Below are positions 62,646 to 64,000 of a stretch of DNA of 64,000 nt, one piece after another (position 1 is the first letter of the stretch; every line of letters starts with the position of its first letter). The notes below the pieces were generated by a model. It saw only the letters and a program-made list of their open reading frames with translations, was not told the origin of the DNA and did not search any database. The translations under genes were made by a program, and so were the position numbers. The DNA is from Bacillota bacterium (GTDB taxonomy: Bacteria; Bacillota; Clostridia; Clostridiales; Clostridiaceae), in assembly GCA_030706015.1 (NCBI GenBank), contig JAUZPI010000002.1:62001-126000 (forward strand), read 5' to 3'.

Positions 62646-62963
62646 ATGGATAAAGAATTAAGAAAAACGGTGAAAAAGAGGTACAAGCTTGCATATAAGC
62701 TTAAGAAACATGGTTATAACTATAAAGCATATGAACTTTATAAACAATGCTATATTTATTATAGTTGTTTTGCAGGAGATACAATAGCTGATTTTCTAAA
62801 GTCTTTAAAGTGTCAAAAGCAAATGGCTATTGTAACTAAGGATGATGAGCTAATGGAGGTGTATAGGATAACATTAAATAACTTTTTAAAAGATATTTTG
62901 GGCAATAAAAAAAGTATAACCAATGCTATACAAACATTAATTATACTTAGTCTCACAAGTTAA
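62646..62963 (+). CDS. Basic element protein, unknown
   Basis: 105 aa, basic and helical: LRKTVKKRYKLAYKLKKHGYNYKAYELYKQ resembles a single TPR-like helix pair; the tail is hydrophobic (AIQTLIILSLTS). Follows the acidic protein by 19 bases. Not recognised. Ended by the hairpin at 62993. Confidence 0.58.
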   Translation: MDKELRKTVKKRYKLAYKLKKHGYNYKAYELYKQCYIYYSCFAGDTIADFLKSLKCQKQMAIVTKDDELMEVYRITLNNFLKDILGNKKSITNAIQTLIILSLTS

Positions 62964-62992
62964 GTATATTAAATTATTAATAATGTGTCAAT

Positions 62993-63016
62993 GGTGTCCT
63001 GTTATGGGACACTTTT
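62993..63016 (+). terminator. Terminator of the small-gene unit
   Basis: GTGTCC-TGTTAT-GGACAC type stem (62994-63012) followed by TTTT. Confidence 0.72.
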
Positions 63017-63044
63017 AAAATATGTTGCTACTACTATTTTCTAC

Positions 63045-63310
63045 ACAAGTATCAAAAGTGTACCGTGATCTCGACACTGTAGATGTTTTTCCCACTTCTG
63101 GGGAATTCTTGTCTTGGATGCCCTATTATGGGAACTCTGACGACTAGAAAAGGTTGTCAACTTAGAAATTTGGTATACTCACTTAACAGATACCAATTTT
63201 ATTTTATTTTACAAGGAACGTCACCGCTGACGCACCTTTTAAAAGGGAAAAGCGTTCACTAATTTGTGAATGTAAGATGACGTTCAGCTATAGAAGGTCG
63301 TCACAGTTTC
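63045..63310. other. Hairpin-dense noncoding tract (possible origin or structured RNA)
   Basis: Stems in sequence: TCTACA/TGTAGA with inner AGTGT/ACACT, CCCAC-TTCT-GGGG, CCC-TATTAT-GGG, TTGGTAT/ATACCAA followed by a T-rich run (63166-63211, terminator-like), CGTCA-CCGC-TGACG (63219-63232), the palindrome CCTTTTAAAAGG (63235-63246), TTCAC/GTGAA and TGACG/CGTCA. No open frame of note. Density of stems next to a ParB-like gene suggests an origin, partition site or RNA. Confidence 0.45.
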
Positions 63311-63416
63311 TTTTTAAAATGACTATGTATAGTCTGCCCTATTATCGTTTGAACCTAGGGATGTAATAATCAGAGGACTACAAATAATTCAAACTTGGTG
63401 ATACAAATAATTTTAA

Positions 63417-64000
63417 TCGCCAAAAATCTCAAAAAGAATTTATGGTATTAAACAAGGTAGAGGTGGAGATACTACCAATCTGAATAATTCGGATTGCAAA
63501 ACTCAAAAACAACTTGCAGAACAAGTTAGAATAGACAAGGTAGTGCAGGAAATTCCCATACAGATAATCTTGGTGGGAAATACTAAAGAAGATTTAATAC
63601 TTGAAGATTTAATATGTACAAACATTATGCAAAGAGGAATTGGAAATGTAAACCCAATGAAAATGGCTAGATGTATCGCAGAACTTGAAAGAATTTATGG
63701 AATTAGGCAAGGCAGTGCAGGTGGCAATGGAAGTAATCAGTATTTGAACAAGGAGCTTGATGGAAATAATTTCGCTCAAGCAAAATCTCAAAATGATTTA
63801 GCCATCCAAATAGGAATAGACCAAAGACAACTACAGAACTATAAAAAATTAAATAATCTTATCCCAGAATTGCAATCTATGGTAGAGAATGAATCTATTA
63901 AAGCAACTGTAGCATATAAAATATGGGCAAAAATGCCACAAGAAGAACAAGAAAAATTCTTTGAAGATATAGGTAAAGAGAAAATTAAAACCTTTTTCTA
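63417..64000 (+). pseudogene. ParB-like protein, rearranged and cut by the right edge
   Basis: Open frame to the window end. The part from ~63543 (EIPIQIILVGNTKEDLILED, then IGNVNPMKMARCIAELERIYGIRQG, KSQNDLAIQIGIDQRQLQNYKK, KMPQEEQEKFFEDIG) matches the C-terminal HTH half of ParB-domain proteins common in clostridial elements. Upstream, residues RIYGIKQGRGG...KTQKQLAEQVRID repeat part of that region, and a third fragment (TNNFNRQKSQKEF) lies in another frame near 63400. The N-terminal ParB nuclease-like domain is missing and no start with a ribosome site is seen. Probably a recombined, broken or chimeric gene. Confidence 0.6.

Overview
The window reads as chromosomal DNA of a spore-forming, anaerobic, low-GC Firmicute, most likely a Clostridium (species not assigned). 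The grounds are the strongly AT-rich sequence, AGGAGG-type ribosome sites, SpoVB and a Spo0E-like protein, a flavodiiron protein, HPr kinase, class II FBPase (GlpX), HelD and several families I know from clostridia.

Left edge (1-7.9 kb, minus strand): a compact nonribosomal peptide operon. An A-PCP starter module (5646-7547, tyrosine-like pocket code) is followed by a GT4 glycosyltransferase (4299-5624) and a C-A-PCP-TE module whose C-terminus continues into an MFS exporter and leaves the window (1-4294). The thioesterase has Cys where Ser is usual. The glycosyltransferase ends in a helix resembling the first residues of the synthetase that follows it. The 400-bp leader holds large dyads and an attenuator-like hairpin.

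Core region (7.9-51.6 kb): housekeeping genes in short transcription units separated by clear terminators. They include LUD protein, ndk, pncB, UvrD/PcrA-like helicase, FtsA-like protein, M20 amidohydrolase, pseudouridine synthase, two MurJ/SpoVB-type flippases, a TPR-GGDEF protein, a PHP phosphoesterase, a rubrerythrin-like protein, a radical SAM protein, nadABC with a niacin transporter (both preceded by a TGTATATACA palindrome), DraG-type hydrolase, RmlD-like reductase, HelD, FprA, arginase, tRNA-Glu(CTC), Spo0E-like protein, glpX, hprK, formyl-THF cyclo-ligase, CorA and an M18 aminopeptidase. Scattered among them are five loci carrying nine copies of a hairpin repeat of about 41 bp. Its stems show compensatory changes, and at three loci it supplies the stop codon of the neighbouring gene.

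Right part (51.65-64 kb): an integrative, probably mobilizable element next to the aminopeptidase gene. It has a tyrosine integrase whose start codon lies in a 17-bp stem, a long cruciform and a possible structured RNA, an FtsK/TcpA-like ATPase, a replication-relaxation-type protein, an oriT-like cluster of hairpins, a cargo segment (membrane OB-fold-like protein, membrane-anchored NlpC/P60 protein, AIPR-family protein with a PD-(D/E)XK-like N-terminus, HTH repressor with divergent promoters), several small genes, a hairpin-dense noncoding tract and a rearranged ParB-like gene cut by the right edge. A short Asn-rich motif occurs both in the FtsK tail and in the ParB-like linker.

Most of the core is ordinary. 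The points I rate highest are the NRPS-exporter fusion with a Cys thioesterase, the stop-codon-donating repeat family, and the mobile element with its regulated integrase, shared coding repeat and AIPR cargo.
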